Source: Candidatus Ferrigenium altingense
GTDB taxonomy: Bacteria > Pseudomonadota > Gammaproteobacteria > Burkholderiales > Gallionellaceae
NCBI GenBank assembly: GCA_020621985.1
Contig: JAHRYS010000006.1
Coordinates: 1 to 64,000 of the forward strand
Direction: 5' to 3'
Length of the DNA: 64,000 nucleotides
The notes beneath the pieces were generated by a model that was not told the DNA's origin, searched no databases, and worked only from the letters and a program-made list of their open reading frames with translations. Made by a program: the position numbers and the translations under genes. Below are positions 36,128 to 45,133 of this stretch, piece after piece. Positions within the stretch are counted from its first letter, which is position 1. Each line of letters starts with the position of its first letter.

Positions 36128-36355
36128 ATGTGCCTCGCGATTCCCGCCTGCGTCGAACAGCTTGTTGCCGGAGACAGCGCCGTCGTCAATCTCGGCGGGG
36201 TGCGCAAGGAAATATCGCTGGCGTTGGTCGAGGATATCGCGGTCGGCGATTATGTGATCGTGCATGTCGGGTTCGCCCTGCAGAAGCTCGACCCGGAAGA
36301 AGCGGCGCAGACGCTCGCGCTGTTTGCGGAAATCGGCGAAGCCGCTCCAGAATGA
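36128..36355 (+). CDS. hypC: Hydrogenase assembly chaperone HypC
   Basis: HypC carries the Fe(CN)2CO unit with HypD and hands it to the large subunit. The 75 residues start [12 protein letters not shown] with the essential Cys2, have the OB-like [12 protein letters not shown], and end with helical [14 protein letters not shown]. It overlaps hypD as ATGA. Confidence 0.96.
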   Translation: MCLAIPACVEQLVAGDSAVVNLGGVRKEISLALVEDIAVGDYVIVHVGFALQKLDPEEAAQTLALFAEIGEAAPE

Positions 36356-37479
36356 AATACGTCGATGAATTCCGCGACGGCGCGCTGGCTAAAAACATCG
36401 CTGCGAACATCGCGCGCGAAGCCGATCCGCGCCGCAGCTACTACCTGATGGAATTCTGCGGCGGGCATACCCACGCGATCTCGCGCTACGGCATCGCCGA
36501 CCTGCTGCCCGCCAATGTGCGCATGATCCACGGCCCCGGCTGCCCGGTGTGCGTGTTGCCGGCGGGGCGGGTGGAGAATGCCATCCGGCTCGCGCAAGAG
36601 CCGGGGCTGATCCTGTGCTGTTACGGCGACCTGTTGCGCGTGCCTGCCGCCAATGGCATGAGCCTGTTGAAGGCCAAGGCGCGCGGCGCGGATGTGCGCA
36701 TGGTGTATTCCAGCGCCGATGCGGTAAAGATCGCACAGGAAAATTCGCAACAGCAGGTGGTATTTTTTGCCATCGGCTTCGAGACCACCACACCGCCGAC
36801 GGCGGTGGCGATCAGACAGGCGCAGGCGCTCGGCCTGAAAAATTTCAGCGTGTTCTGCAACCACGTACTGACCCCGTCGGCGATTTCGCATATCCTGCAA
36901 TCGCCTGAAATACGCCAGCTTGGCGTGTTGACACTGGACGGTTTCATCGGCCCGGCGCATGTCTCGACGGTGATCGGCAGCCGCCCTTACGAATATTTCG
37001 CCGAGGAGTTCCAGAAGCCGGTGGTGATCGCCGGGTTCGAGCCGCTCGACGTGATGCAGGCGATCCTGATGCTGGTGCGCCAGCTGAACGGAGGCCGCGC
37101 CGAAGTGGAAAACGAATTCTCCCGCGCGGTGACGCGCGACGGCAACGTCAAGGCGCAACTGCTGGTCGCGGAAGTTTTCGAGTTGCGCCGCGTGTTCGAA
37201 TGGCGCGGGCTTGGATTGATTCCTTACAGCGCGTTGCGCATCAAGGCGCAATATGCCGACTATGATGCCGAACTGCGCTTCAAAGTGCCGCCGCTGTCGA
37301 TCCCAGACAACAGGGCATGCGAATGCGGCGCGATCCTGCGCGGCGTGAAGCGGCCGCAGGACTGCAAACTGTTCGGCACGGCCTGCACGCCGGACAACCC
37401 AGTCGGCTCGTGCATGGTATCGAGCGAAGGCGCGTGTGCGGCGCATTACAGCTATGGAAGATTTCGGGAGGCTGCTTGA
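36352..37479 (+). CDS. hypD: Hydrogenase iron-ligand assembly protein HypD
   Basis: HypD is the scaffold and redox partner on which the iron gets its CN and CO ligands. The start at 36352 (MKYVDEFRD, 375 residues) gives ATGA overlap with hypC. A longer open frame upstream is the wrong frame of hypF and hypC. Conserved motifs are [25 protein letters not shown], and [10 protein letters not shown]. The [4Fe-4S] cysteines near the end lie in [18 protein letters not shown] and [11 protein letters not shown]. Confidence 0.96.
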   Translation: MKYVDEFRDGALAKNIAANIAREADPRRSYYLMEFCGGHTHAISRYGIADLLPANVRMIHGPGCPVCVLPAGRVENAIRLAQEPGLILCCYGDLLRVPAANGMSLLKAKARGADVRMVYSSADAVKIAQENSQQQVVFFAIGFETTTPPTAVAIRQAQALGLKNFSVFCNHVLTPSAISHILQSPEIRQLGVLTLDGFIGPAHVSTVIGSRPYEYFAEEFQKPVVIAGFEPLDVMQAILMLVRQLNGGRAEVENEFSRAVTRDGNVKAQLLVAEVFELRRVFEWRGLGLIPYSALRIKAQYADYDAELRFKVPPLSIPDNRACECGAILRGVKRPQDCKLFGTACTPDNPVGSCMVSSEGACAAHYSYGRFREAA

Positions 37480-37492
37480 TGAGTGAAATATC

Positions 37493-37543
37493 GTAGGGTG
37501 CATTCCATGCACCATTGCTATTGGTGCATGGAATGCACCCTAC
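37493..37543. repeat. Perfect 22-bp palindrome between hypD and hypE
   Basis: GTAGGGTGCATTCCATGCAC plus CA is mirrored exactly after a 7-base loop. A shorter relative, GTAGGGTGCAT-GGA-ATGCACCCTAC, is at 58896-58922. It may form a stable stem in the mRNA between hypD and hypE. Confidence 0.9.
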
Positions 37544-37584
37544 ATAAGTTACAGTTGTTTTGAAAGATAAGTGGAATAAAAACG

Positions 37585-38634
37585 ATGAGCACAATTAAAC
37601 CCAACTACACGCGCCCGCTTGATTTCAAGCAGGGCCGCGTGGACATGACCCACGGCAGCGGCGGGCGGGCGATGGCGCAGCTCATCGACGAGCTATTCGT
37701 GGCGGCGTTCGACAACGAGTTCCTGCGCCAGATGAACGACCAGGCGCGCTTCCCCGCGCCACAGGGGCGCATGGTGATGTCCACCGACAGTCATGTGGTA
37801 TCACCGCTGTTCTTTCCGGGCGGCGATATCGGCTGCCTCTCGGTGCACGGCACGATCAACGACGTGGCGATGTCGGGTGCAAAGCCGCTGTATCTTTCCG
37901 CCAGCTTCATTCTGGAAGAAGGCTTCCCGCTTGCTGACCTGAAGCGCATCGTCGAATCGATGGCGCGAGCGGCGCACGGCGCCGGTGTGCCCATCGTCAC
38001 AGGCGACACCAAAGTGGTGGAGCAGGGCAAGGGTGACGGCGTGTTCATCACCACCACCGGCATCGGCGTGGTGCCGGATGGCGTCAACATCTCCGGCGAA
38101 CGCGCCCGCCCGGGCGACAAGATACTGGTGTCCGGGACGTTGGGTGACCACGGTGTCGCGGTGATGTCGTTGCGCGAAAACCTGACCTTCCACACCAGCA
38201 TCCAGTCCGACACGGCGGCATTGCACGGGCTGGTGGCGGCGATGGTCGCGGCAGTGCATGACATCCATGTGCTGCGCGACCCGACGCGCGGCGGGCTCGC
38301 CACCACGCTCAACGAGATTGCGCGCCAGTCGGCGGTGGGCATGATGCTGCATGAAGACCAATTGCCGATCCGCGAGCAGGTCAGGGCGGCATGCGAATTC
38401 CTCGGCCTCGATCCGCTCTACGTCGCCAACGAAGGCAAGCTCGCGGCGATCTGTGCGCCAGAGGATGCAGAGCGGCTGTTGCAGGCGATGCGCGCACACC
38501 CGCTGGGATGCGATGCCGCCGTGGTGGGCGAGGTGATCGAAGACCCGCACCATTTCGTGCAGATGGAGACCGCGTTCGGCGGGCGGCGCGTCGTTGACTG
38601 GCTGACGGGCGAGCAGCTGCCTCGAATCTGTTGA
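37585..38634 (+). CDS. hypE: Hydrogenase expression/formation protein HypE
   Basis: HypE dehydrates the carbamoyl group on its own C-terminal cysteine to give thiocyanate, the cyanide donor. The 349 residues have the PurM-like fold with HGSGGRAMAQLI, the ATP-binding MSTDSHVV and DPTRGGLATTLNE, and end in the required PRIC tail with terminal Cys. Separated from hypD by the palindrome. Confidence 0.96.
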   Translation: MSTIKPNYTRPLDFKQGRVDMTHGSGGRAMAQLIDELFVAAFDNEFLRQMNDQARFPAPQGRMVMSTDSHVVSPLFFPGGDIGCLSVHGTINDVAMSGAKPLYLSASFILEEGFPLADLKRIVESMARAAHGAGVPIVTGDTKVVEQGKGDGVFITTTGIGVVPDGVNISGERARPGDKILVSGTLGDHGVAVMSLRENLTFHTSIQSDTAALHGLVAAMVAAVHDIHVLRDPTRGGLATTLNEIARQSAVGMMLHEDQLPIREQVRAACEFLGLDPLYVANEGKLAAICAPEDAERLLQAMRAHPLGCDAAVVGEVIEDPHHFVQMETAFGGRRVVDWLTGEQLPRIC

Positions 38635-38646
38635 GTAAATGACGTC

Positions 38647-40356
38647 GTGAAAATCCTGTTCCTCACCCACAGCTTCAACAGCCTCGCGCAGCGCCTGTAC
38701 ATCGAGCTGGTGCGGCGCGGGCATGAGGTGTCCATCGAGTTCGATATCAACGATGCGGTCACGACGCAGGCGGTTGAGCTTTATCGGCCCGAGCTGATCG
38801 TCGCACCGTTTCTCAAGCGCGCGATCCCCGAAGCGCTGTGGCGCAACCACACCTGTTTCGTGGTGCATCCCGGCATCGTCGGCGACCGCGGGCCGTCGGC
38901 GCTGGACTGGGCGATCATGCGCGATTGCGCGGAATGGGGCGTCACGGTGTTGCAGGCGAACGGCGAAATGGATGCGGGCGACATCTGGGCGGCGGAAACC
39001 TTCCCGATGCGGCTGGCGAAGAAGAGCAGCCTGTACCGCAACGAGGTGGTCGAGGCGGCGGTGCGCGTGGTGCTGGCGGCGGTGGAGCGTTTTCAGTCGG
39101 GCACATTCAAACCGACGCCACTGGATTATTCCCGCCCTGAGGTGCTTGGCCGGTTGCATGTGCCGATCAAACAGGCTGACCGCGCCATCGACTGGCGCCG
39201 CGACGACACGCGCACGGTGTTGAAAAAAATCCACGCCGCCGATGGATTTCCGGGGGTGCTCGACACGCTGTGCGGCGGTGAGTATTACCTGTTCGATGCC
39301 TGCGCCGAGGACGCGCTGCGCGGCAGCGAGCCGGGCACGATCATCGCCAAACGCAACGGCGCGATCTGCCGCGCCACGCTCGACGGCGCGGTGTGGGTCG
39401 GCCACCTGAAGCGCAAGGCCGAAGGCGAACTTGCGCTCAAGTTACCCGCCGTCCTGGCGCTGGGCGAGCATCTCACCGACGTGCCGGAAGTCCCGCTCGA
39501 TCCGTTCACGACATGCGCTGGCGAAACTTATCGCGACATCTGGTTCGAACAAAAAAATAACGTAGGTTACCTGCATTTCGATTTTTACAACGGCGCGATG
39601 AGCAGTGCGCAGTGCGAGCGGCTGCGCGACGCTTATCTGGCCGCCATTCGGCGCGATGTGCGCGTGATCGTGCTGATGGGCGGCGCGGATTTCTGGTCGA
39701 ACGGCATCCATCTCAACTGCATCGAGGCTGCCGCCAGCCCGGCGGATGAGTCCTGGCGCAACATCAACGCGATGAACGACCTGATGCGCGCCATCGTTAC
39801 CACCGGCAGCCAGCTCACCATCGCCGCGTTGCAGGGCAATGCCGGGGCAGGGGGCGTATTCCTGTCGCTGGCGGCGGATCACGTCTATGCGCGCGAGGGC
39901 GTGGTGTTCAACCCGCACTACAAGGGCATGGGCAACCTGTATGGCTCGGAATACTGGACCTACCTGCTGCCGGGGCGTGTCGGCGAGGTGAGGGCGGCGG
40001 CGCTGACGCAGAACCGCCTGCCGGTAGGCGCGGCGGAGGCGCACGAGATGGGATTGATCGACGGCTGTTTCGGAGCTGACCGGGAAGATTTTGTCGCAAG
40101 GATCGAACAGCTCGCCGAAGGGCTGGCCGCCAGCCCGGACTACCCCGCGCTATTGCGGGAGAAGGTTGCCCGGCGCGAGCGCGACGAGCGGGAAAAGCCG
40201 CTGGATGCCTACCGTGCCGAAGAACTGCAACACATGAAACTCAATTTCTACGGCTTCGACCCCAGCTACCACGTGGCGCGCTACAACTTCGTCTACAAGA
40301 TCCCGCACGCTTGGACGCCGCTGTATCTGGCGCGGCACCGGCGTATTGCGAGTTGA
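38647..40356 (+). CDS. hypX: HypX/HoxX: CO-ligand synthesis protein
   Basis: HypX produces the CO ligand of the Ni-Fe site from formyl-tetrahydrofolate in aerobic conditions. It has an N-terminal formyltransferase-like domain (LFLTHSFNSLAQRLYIEL; VVHPGIVGDRGPSALDWAI) and a C-terminal enoyl-CoA hydratase/crotonase-like domain (about 300-540, GGADFWSNGIHLN, LQGNAGAGGVFLSLA). The 569 residues match the family. The start is GTG at 38647, 12 bases after hypE. Its presence suggests that the hydrogenase can be assembled in air. Confidence 0.93.
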   Translation: MKILFLTHSFNSLAQRLYIELVRRGHEVSIEFDINDAVTTQAVELYRPELIVAPFLKRAIPEALWRNHTCFVVHPGIVGDRGPSALDWAIMRDCAEWGVTVLQANGEMDAGDIWAAETFPMRLAKKSSLYRNEVVEAAVRVVLAAVERFQSGTFKPTPLDYSRPEVLGRLHVPIKQADRAIDWRRDDTRTVLKKIHAADGFPGVLDTLCGGEYYLFDACAEDALRGSEPGTIIAKRNGAICRATLDGAVWVGHLKRKAEGELALKLPAVLALGEHLTDVPEVPLDPFTTCAGETYRDIWFEQKNNVGYLHFDFYNGAMSSAQCERLRDAYLAAIRRDVRVIVLMGGADFWSNGIHLNCIEAAASPADESWRNINAMNDLMRAIVTTGSQLTIAALQGNAGAGGVFLSLAADHVYAREGVVFNPHYKGMGNLYGSEYWTYLLPGRVGEVRAAALTQNRLPVGAAEAHEMGLIDGCFGADREDFVARIEQLAEGLAASPDYPALLREKVARRERDEREKPLDAYRAEELQHMKLNFYGFDPSYHVARYNFVYKIPHAWTPLYLARHRRIAS

Positions 40357-40360
40357 GCTT

Positions 40361-40524
40361 GTAGGATGGGTGGAGCGTAGCGATACCCATCACTGCGAGA
40401 ATACCCGGTGAACTGATGGGGTAATCCCCCCTGAAATTAGCAGCAGCCCGCGTAGGGCGCAATCGTTATTGCGCCGAATGAATACATCTGGTGCAATGTG
40501 CTTCGCTTATTGACGCCCTACATA
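40361..40524. repeat. Two palindromic repeats downstream of hypX
   Basis: GTAGGATGGGTGGAGCGTAG continuing to CGATACCCATC (40361-40391) forms a hairpin. A second, CGTAGGGCGCAATCGTTATT with GCGCC and a far complement ACGCCCTACATA at the right end (40450-40524), forms another. They fill most of the 193 bp before the next gene and may end transcription of the operon. Confidence 0.65.
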
Positions 40525-40549
40525 CGAGTTACGCGAAGGAAATTAGAAC

Positions 40550-41077
40550 ATGACGAAGCTCATCAAACCTCCAACCCGATTCAGTCTTGAAACATGCCAA
40601 GACATGTACGAAAAGCTAAAGTGGGAGGCGCAGAGATTGGAAAACGGTTGGAGTGTTTATGACTCTTTCAACTTTGTTGTCACGGCTCACCATCTTTACC
40701 TTGATTGGATAGAGAACTGTGGTAGCTCAGAGATCATAGAAAAGAAGCTCTCACTCCCCGAATCGGCAAAGATGGTTATGCAGACCATTATCGACCTTTC
40801 CAATGGCAACAAGCATTGGCAAATGACGAACGAAAATAGTTTAAAACGCCAAGTGGTCACGAAGGTCTACGAGCCAGTCATCTGGGATTGGCATGCGTTC
40901 TACGTTACAGGCCCAATGGTGTACGTTGACTGCGGCGATTATAGATTCAGTATGGGGGCGCTGATGGATCAAGTGCTCGGGTACTTCAAATGGATATTCG
41001 AAGACGGTGACATTGATTTCCCGCCGGAACTTCAAAGCCAACTTGAGGAATGTAGGATTTGCCCAGTAAAGAGCTAA
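40550..41077 (+). CDS. Hypothetical protein, AT-richer orphan
   Basis: A 175-residue protein that I do not recognise. It is rich in aromatic residues (KWEAQRLENGWSVYDSF, IWDWHAFYVTG, YFKWIFEDGD) and has no signal peptide or membrane segment. The FVVTAHHLYLDWIE and LSNGNKHW segments look like an all-helical fold. Base composition is visibly more AT-rich than the neighbours and codon use differs (AAA, GAA, TTT), which suggests recent acquisition. AAGGA precedes the ATG. Confidence 0.6.
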   Translation: MTKLIKPPTRFSLETCQDMYEKLKWEAQRLENGWSVYDSFNFVVTAHHLYLDWIENCGSSEIIEKKLSLPESAKMVMQTIIDLSNGNKHWQMTNENSLKRQVVTKVYEPVIWDWHAFYVTGPMVYVDCGDYRFSMGALMDQVLGYFKWIFEDGDIDFPPELQSQLEECRICPVKS

Positions 41078-41128
41078 AAAGGGTCAGCAACTTTGAGCAG
41101 AGCAATCAAGGGGTGGGCCAACTATTTC

Positions 41129-41413
41129 CTACAGCTTCGCCAGACCAGCCTTTGCAACCAGAGGAAACTGGCTGGGGTCGCGGATTGAATCTACGGCCAG
41201 ATCAACATCGAGCAGAGGCCAGTAGAGATGATTGGAGGTAGGCCATTCGATAGTAGTGACCTGCTCCAGCGTAGCCTGTCCGAACCAGAGAAACTCCGAG
41301 TAGGGGACAAACAGCTCCTCGTTCTTCAGGAGCAACCAGAAGCCCTTGTTGGATACCAGGGAAACTTCAATTTCAGAAGTAGCTGAGTCCGGCATGGATG
41401 GCCTCATTGTCAT
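41129..41413 (-). CDS. DUF2442 domain protein
   Basis: A 94-residue protein with the DUF2442 pattern: EVSLVSNKGFWLLLKNEELF, then FLWFGQATLEQV, then HLYWPLLDVDLAVDSIRDP. Such proteins are often encoded with DUF4160 or toxin-antitoxin-like partners, but no partner of that kind is next to it. The start could be the ATG at 41413 or two codons later. Confidence 0.82.
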   Translation of the reverse strand: MTMRPSMPDSATSEIEVSLVSNKGFWLLLKNEELFVPYSEFLWFGQATLEQVTTIEWPTSNHLYWPLLDVDLAVDSIRDPSQFPLVAKAGLAKL

Positions 41414-41431
41414 TCTCTTCCACTGGGCAAG

Positions 41432-44110
41432 TTACAGCGCTTTGCTCACCTTCACGATGCCCTGATCCTCTTCGCTGATTTTGCTGTCGAAGCCGAGGCG
41501 GGCCATCAGTTTGAGCATCTTGTGGTTGTTGCTCAGCACTTCGCCTTCGATCACCGATAGCCCCCTGTTGCGCGCGGCTTCCATCAGCGCGACCATAAGC
41601 TTCTGCCCGAGGCCCTTGCCTTGCATGTTGTCCGCGATGACCAGCGCGAATTCGCAGGTGTCGCCGTCCGGGTTGGTGGCGTAGCGCGCCACGCCGAGTT
41701 CGACTTCCTGCTCCTGCTCGAGCGTCACGGCGATCAGCGCCATTTCGCGGCTGTAGTCGAGCTGGGTGAAGCGCACCAGCATGGTTTCGGTGAGCTCCTG
41801 GATGCTGTTCATGAAGCGGAAATATTTGGACTCTTCCGATAGGTCGTGCACGAAGCGTTGCACCAGTTCGGCGTCTTCCGGGCGGATCGGGCGGATGGTG
41901 ATGTCGGTGCCATCGGCGAGCTGCCACTGGTTGACCAGTTGGGTGGGGTAGGGGTAGATCGCCATGTGCGCGTAGCGGTCGGCGCTGGGCTGACGGTATT
42001 CGACCACCACGCGCGCATCGGCGGCCAGCGCGCCGTGCTCGTCGAGGATCAGCGGGTTGATGTCCATCTCCTTGAGCAGCGGCAGTTCGCAGACCATTTC
42101 CGAAACGCGCAGCAGCACGTCTTCCAGCGCTTCCATGTTGGCGGGCGCCATGTTGCGGAATGCGCCGAGCATTTTGGCGATGCGGGCTCCGCCGATCAGT
42201 TCGCTTACCAGGAATTTGTTCAGCGGCGGCAGCGCGACGGCGCGGTCGCCCATGATCTCGACTGCGGTGCCGCCCGCGCCGAAGGTGATCACCGGGCCGA
42301 ACACCGGGTCGCTGGTCACGCCGATCATCAGCTCGCGGCCGTTCGGCTTGACGATCATCGGCTCGATCGAGATGCCGTCCATTTTCGCGTTGGGGCGGTT
42401 GTGCTGCACGTTGTCGATGATGTGCTGGTAAGCGGCGCGCACCTCATGGGCATTGTTCAGGTTGAGCACCACGCCGCCGGCATCGGTCTTGTGCGTGATG
42501 TCGGGGGAGTTGACCTTCATCGCCACCGGGAAGCCGAGCTGCTGCGCGATCAGCAGCGCCTCGTTGGGAGAATGCGCGACCATGGTGCGCGCCACGGGAA
42601 TGTTGAAGGCCGACAGCAGCGCCTTGGATTCCATCTCGGTCAGCACCTTGCGGTGTTCCTGCATCGCGCCCTCGATGATCAGCCGCGCGCTTTCCACATC
42701 CGGCTCGACGTGGTGGGAGAACGGGCCGGGCATCTGCATCAGCAGCTTCTGGTTGCGGTAGTAGGCGGACAGGTGCGAGAACACTTCCACCGCCGGTTCC
42801 GGCGTGCGGAAATGCGGTTTGCGCGCCTTGTTGAACGCATCGCGTGCGGCGGCGACCTGCGCATCGCCCATCCAGCAGGTCAGCAGCGGCTTGCTGTGGC
42901 TGTTGGCCAGTTCGATCAGCACCTGCGCCGATTCCAGCGGCTTGGTCATCGCCTGCGGCGTGAGGATCGCCAGCACACCGTCCACGTTATCGTCCTCGAG
43001 GCAGGCCTTGACGGCATGGTGGTAACGCTCCGCCGGCGCATCGCCGATCACATCCGCCGGGTTGCCGTGCGGCCAGTTCGGCGGCAGGTGCTGGTTGAGG
43101 TATTCGACGGTGGCGTCCGACAGCGTGGCCAGCTCGAGCCCGAGGTCGGCGGCGCGGTCGGCGGCCATCACGCCGGGGCCGCCGCCGTTGGTGACGATGG
43201 CGAGGCGGTTGCCGACCGGGCGGAAGCCACACGACAGCGCCTTGGCGGCGGTGAACAGTTGCGTGACGGTCTGCACGCGCACCACGCCGACGCGGCTGAC
43301 CGCCGCATCGAACACGTCGTCTGCGCCGACCAGCGACGCGGTGTGCGACAGTGCCGCCCTGGAGCCTGCCGCGTGCCGGCCGACCTTGATCAGGATCACC
43401 GGCTTGATGCGAGCGGCGGCGCGCATCGCGCTCATGAAGATGCGCGCGTTGCGGATGCCCTCGATGTACATCAGGATGCTGGTGGTGTTGGCGTCGGACA
43501 CCAGGTAGTCGAGGATCTCACCGAAATCCACGTCGGTCGATGAACCCATCGACACCACGCTGGAGAAGCCGACATCGTTGCTCTGCGCCCAGTCGAGGAT
43601 CGCGGTGCACAGCGCACCGGACTGCGAGACGAAGGCGATGTTGCCGGTATTTGCGCCGCCCTTGTTGAAGGTGGCATTCAGGCCGATGGAGGGGCGCATG
43701 ATGCCGAGGCAGTTCGGGCCGATCAGGCGGATGCCGTAGCGGCGCGCGGTCTCCAGCAGTTGCCGCTCCAGCGCTGCGCCTTCTGGCCCGGCCTCGCCGA
43801 AGCCCGCAGTGATGATGACCGCCGCCTTCACGCCGTGGATGCCGCATTCCTCGATGAGGCCCGGCACGGTCTGCGGCGGCGTGGCGATCACCGCCAGTTC
43901 CACCGGCTCACCGATGTCGGCGATGCAGGCATAGGCGCGCTTGCCTTGCACTTCCGGGTTCTTCGGATTGACCGGATACAGCGCGCCCTGGAAGCTGCTT
44001 TCCAGCATGTTCTTGAATACGATCTGGCCGACCGAATCGGGCCGGTCGCTCGCGCCGAACACCGCGACTGATTTGGGCGCGAACAGGGTGCTGAGGTAAT
44101 GCTTGCCCAT
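41432..44110 (-). CDS. pat: Pat-type protein lysine acetyltransferase (ADP-forming acyl-CoA synthetase-like plus GNAT)
   Basis: The family acetylates lysines of metabolic enzymes, above all acetyl-CoA synthetase, in response to acetyl-CoA and sometimes other ligands. The 892 residues comprise a CoA-binding domain (SVAVFGASDRPDSVGQIVF), a ligase-CoA domain with LSHTASLVGADD, an ATP-grasp domain (about 480-700), and a C-terminal GNAT domain (about 730-892, ITIRPIRPEDAELVQRF, ADNMQGKGLGQKLM). The His in the SHTAS motif corresponds to the phospho-histidine of true ADP-forming synthetases, so some ligase activity cannot be excluded. It is divergent from a deacetylase gene. Confidence 0.88.
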   Translation of the reverse strand: MGKHYLSTLFAPKSVAVFGASDRPDSVGQIVFKNMLESSFQGALYPVNPKNPEVQGKRAYACIADIGEPVELAVIATPPQTVPGLIEECGIHGVKAAVIITAGFGEAGPEGAALERQLLETARRYGIRLIGPNCLGIMRPSIGLNATFNKGGANTGNIAFVSQSGALCTAILDWAQSNDVGFSSVVSMGSSTDVDFGEILDYLVSDANTTSILMYIEGIRNARIFMSAMRAAARIKPVILIKVGRHAAGSRAALSHTASLVGADDVFDAAVSRVGVVRVQTVTQLFTAAKALSCGFRPVGNRLAIVTNGGGPGVMAADRAADLGLELATLSDATVEYLNQHLPPNWPHGNPADVIGDAPAERYHHAVKACLEDDNVDGVLAILTPQAMTKPLESAQVLIELANSHSKPLLTCWMGDAQVAAARDAFNKARKPHFRTPEPAVEVFSHLSAYYRNQKLLMQMPGPFSHHVEPDVESARLIIEGAMQEHRKVLTEMESKALLSAFNIPVARTMVAHSPNEALLIAQQLGFPVAMKVNSPDITHKTDAGGVVLNLNNAHEVRAAYQHIIDNVQHNRPNAKMDGISIEPMIVKPNGRELMIGVTSDPVFGPVITFGAGGTAVEIMGDRAVALPPLNKFLVSELIGGARIAKMLGAFRNMAPANMEALEDVLLRVSEMVCELPLLKEMDINPLILDEHGALAADARVVVEYRQPSADRYAHMAIYPYPTQLVNQWQLADGTDITIRPIRPEDAELVQRFVHDLSEESKYFRFMNSIQELTETMLVRFTQLDYSREMALIAVTLEQEQEVELGVARYATNPDGDTCEFALVIADNMQGKGLGQKLMVALMEAARNRGLSVIEGEVLSNNHKMLKLMARLGFDSKISEEDQGIVKVSKAL

Positions 44111-44193
44111 GACATCTTTCCTCAGAGAGTGGGGATGTTGGGTATGATAGCACCGTGCGTTACACCTCTGTGGTAGGTCTGTCGGGTAGCCTT

Positions 44194-45117
44194 ATGCAAA
44201 CTGCTTACATCACTCACCCCCTCTGCCTCAAGCACGAGATGGGCGATGACCACCCGGAATCCCCGGCGCGCATCCATGCCATCGAGGATCGGTTGATCGC
44301 TTCCGGGTTGCTGGATTATCTGCAGCGCCACGACGCGCCGGAGGCGACGCGCGAACAGTTGCTGCGCGTGCACGATGCGGACTATGTCGGTTCGATCGAA
44401 TCCGCAGCGCCGCAGCACGGCATGGTGCAACTCGACCCGGACACCGCAATGAACCCGTTCAGTTACCCCGCCGCATTGCGTGCGGCGGGCGCCGTGGTGC
44501 TGGGTGTGGACCTGGTGATGGCAGGCAAGGCCGAGAATGCTTTCTGCAACATCCGCCCGCCCGGCCACCATGCCGAGCGCGCCCGCGCGATGGGCTTCTG
44601 CATTTTCAACAATGTCGCGGTCGGCGCGGCGCACGCACTTGAATATCACGGCTTGCAACGCGTGGCGATCGCGGATTTCGACGTGCACCACGGCAATGGC
44701 ACGGAAAACATCTTCCACGACGAGCCGCGCGTGATGCTGTGCTCCACCTTCCAGCATCCGTTCTACCCGTATTGCGGCGCCGACAGCGGCAACGACCATA
44801 TCATCAACGTGCCGCTCGCCGCCGGGTCTGGCGGCGAGGAATTCCGCGACGCGGTCACGCAACACTGGCTGCCCGCGCTGGAACGCTTCCAGCCCGAACT
44901 GCTGCTGATTTCGGCGGGGTTCGACGCGCACCGCGACGACGACATGGCGATGCTGCGGCTCACCGAGGCGGACTATATGTGGGTGACGGAAACGTTGAAA
45001 CGTATCGCGGAAAAATACGCACAGCGCCGCATCGTATCTGCCCTGGAAGGCGGCTATGAACTGCCTGCGCTGGGGCGCAGCGCGCTGGCGCACATCAAGG
45101 CGCTCAGCGGCCTGTAA
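44194..45117 (+). CDS. Histone deacetylase-family (class II-like) protein
   Basis: This is a zinc-dependent amidohydrolase that removes acetyl groups from lysines or polyamines. About 307 residues from the ATG at 44194. Catalytic residues are present: RPPGHHAERARAMGFC with the His pair, DFDVHHGNGT with the zinc ligands, SAGFDAHRDD, and the glycine-rich EGGYEL. A GTG at 44155 would add 13 residues but overlaps a likely -10 box (TATGAT, 44143-44148). It is oriented head to head with the acetyltransferase gene, sharing an 83-bp spacer, so the two may form a reversible acetylation pair. Confidence 0.9.
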   Translation: MQTAYITHPLCLKHEMGDDHPESPARIHAIEDRLIASGLLDYLQRHDAPEATREQLLRVHDADYVGSIESAAPQHGMVQLDPDTAMNPFSYPAALRAAGAVVLGVDLVMAGKAENAFCNIRPPGHHAERARAMGFCIFNNVAVGAAHALEYHGLQRVAIADFDVHHGNGTENIFHDEPRVMLCSTFQHPFYPYCGADSGNDHIINVPLAAGSGGEEFRDAVTQHWLPALERFQPELLLISAGFDAHRDDDMAMLRLTEADYMWVTETLKRIAEKYAQRRIVSALEGGYELPALGRSALAHIKALSGL

Positions 45118-45133
45118 TTTTTGCCGCCTGTTT

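Noticed and set aside
36061..36351. N-terminal extension of HypD
   Set aside because: It reads the hypF and hypC DNA in the wrong frame. The ATG at 36352 overlaps the hypC stop and gives the normal HypD start.
41846..43543. Long forward frame opposite the acetyltransferase gene
   Set aside because: It has no recognisable domain, a His/Arg/Asp-rich composition, and the opposite strand encodes a clear Pat-type protein.
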